Below, one piece after another: positions 63,415 to 64,000 of a DNA stretch of 64,000 nucleotides; within the stretch, counting starts at the first letter, position 1, and the number at the start of each line of letters is the position of its first letter. The position numbers and the translations under genes were made by a program. Below the pieces are notes generated by a model. The model was not told the DNA's origin. It saw nothing but the letters and a program-made list of their open reading frames with translations, and did no database searches. Origin of the DNA: Brevundimonas alba. GTDB lineage: Bacteria; Pseudomonadota; Alphaproteobacteria; Caulobacterales; Caulobacteraceae. The stretch lies in NCBI RefSeq assembly GCF_011927945.1, contig NZ_JAATJM010000001.1, forward strand, positions 2,026,079 through 2,090,078, in the 5' to 3' direction.

Positions 63415-64000
63415 TTATTCGCCGACGTTCAGGGCGACCAGATCCTTGGCGTCCTCGAACACGCTGCCGCGGTTGCGGTCGCGAGAACGCACGGTGGCGA
63501 CCACGATCGGGCCGCCGGCCGGACCGCGCGCCTCGTAGCCGACCAGACGCCATCCGGCCTCGGACGGACGGTTGTCGGTCAGGATCCAGTTGGCGCGGGT
63601 GGCGCCACCGCTGGCGCTGGTGCGGATTTCCGCGGCGTCCTGATTGGCCTGGACGCTGACGTTGTCTTCCCCCGCCGCCCCCTCGACATTGACGCGGTCG
63701 CCGCTGTCGCTCGCGTCGATGCGGAAGCCGCCGATACGGACGCTGGCGTCATCGCCCTTCGACTCGATGTGCAGGCCGGGCATGCGGACGGTGGCGTCGT
63801 CGCCCTCGGTCTTGATATCGACGCCGGGAGCCTGGACAGACGTCCGCTCTCCGGCCGGCTGACCTTCGCCGGCGGCAGCGGCCGTCGCGTCGGCCTCGGC
63901 GGAAGCCTTCAGCTGCGCCACGGCCTGCGGCAGGGCCGCGCCGAGACGATCCTCGAACGCCTTGAGCACATCCGCCGGGCTGCCACCGTTCAGCTTCACG
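63415..64000 (-). CDS. Hypothetical protein, cut by right edge
   Basis: The frame is open to the right edge, where a GTG is the last in-frame codon, so the N-terminus may be missing. Seen: a helical stretch (PADVLKAFEDRLGAALPQAVAQLKASAEA), then repetitive beta-rich sequence (VDIKTEGDDATVRMPGLHIESKGDDASVRIGGFRIDASDSGD), then RANWILTDNRPSEAGWRLVGYEARGPAGGPIVVATVRSR. The repeated 'GDDA(T/S)VR' strands look like an adhesin-like beta-helix fragment. Not recognised as a known family. Confidence 0.6.
   Translation of the reverse strand, partial: VKLNGGSPADVLKAFEDRLGAALPQAVAQLKASAEADATAAAAGEGQPAGERTSVQAPGVDIKTEGDDATVRMPGLHIESKGDDASVRIGGFRIDASDSGDRVNVEGAAGEDNVSVQANQDAAEIRTSASGGATRANWILTDNRPSEAGWRLVGYEARGPAGGPIVVATVRSRDRNRGSVFEDAKDLVALNVGE

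Overview
The window looks like the chromosome of an alphaproteobacterium of the Caulobacterales (Brevundimonas/Caulobacter-like). The evidence is high GC, several large TonB-dependent receptors, an UrcA-family protein, a textbook FixL/FixJ pair, and an HD hydrolase next to a Nudix/NrtR-like regulator. I assign the order from gene content only.

Layout. 1-5.7 kb: the 3' part of a giant VCBS/RTX adhesin-like type I secretion substrate, with an exact 588-nt tandem super-repeat. 5.9-7.0 kb: three small envelope genes. 7.1-12.2 kb: an integration module with a P4-type tyrosine integrase, a coiled-coil small protein, AlpA-like and excisionase-like proteins, and two overlapping further tyrosine recombinases. 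12.5-24.4 kb: a MarR/metallo-beta-lactamase-fold pair, a LytTR regulator and LytS-type kinase flanking a TonB-dependent receptor, an OmpR-like regulator whose receiver has lost its phospho-acceptor, and a second receptor. 25.5-36 kb: a second Ig-like/RTX protein, UrcA, and a 2024-residue autotransporter. 36-47.4 kb: a divergent MocR/YczE pair, DUF1993, a third receptor divergent from an AraC regulator, an NTF2-like protein, a DapA/NanA-family lyase, secreted and membrane proteins and an S41 protease. 47.9-53.1 kb: a three-gene phosphorelay operon matching the Detocs anti-phage system (dtcA-dtcB-dtcC). 53.2-59.3 kb: an AraC regulator with an alpha/beta hydrolase, a short tyrosine recombinase, FixJ/FixL and, divergently, an alternative oxidase. 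59.4-61.4 kb: lipoproteins, a hypothetical gene and intergenic hairpin repeats. 61.5 kb: tRNA-Ser(CGA). 61.7-64 kb: probable core genes (NrtR-like, HD hydrolase, and a gene cut by the right edge).

The 15 bp at the 3' end of tRNA-Ser(CGA) (61543-61557) recur in the same orientation at 7099-7113, just upstream of the P4-type integrase. This is the pattern left by integration into a tRNA 3' end. It raises the possibility that the whole 54-kb stretch between them, including the Detocs operon, is one genomic island or a composite of several insertions.

Functional themes are cell-surface display and secretion (two RTX giants, one autotransporter, three TonB receptors), signalling (LytS/LytTR, FixLJ, an atypical OmpR protein, a Detocs phosphorelay) and horizontal transfer (four tyrosine recombinases). 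The most striking system is the Detocs operon. Its predicted effector is a receiver-purine nucleosidase fusion expected to destroy ATP on infection.
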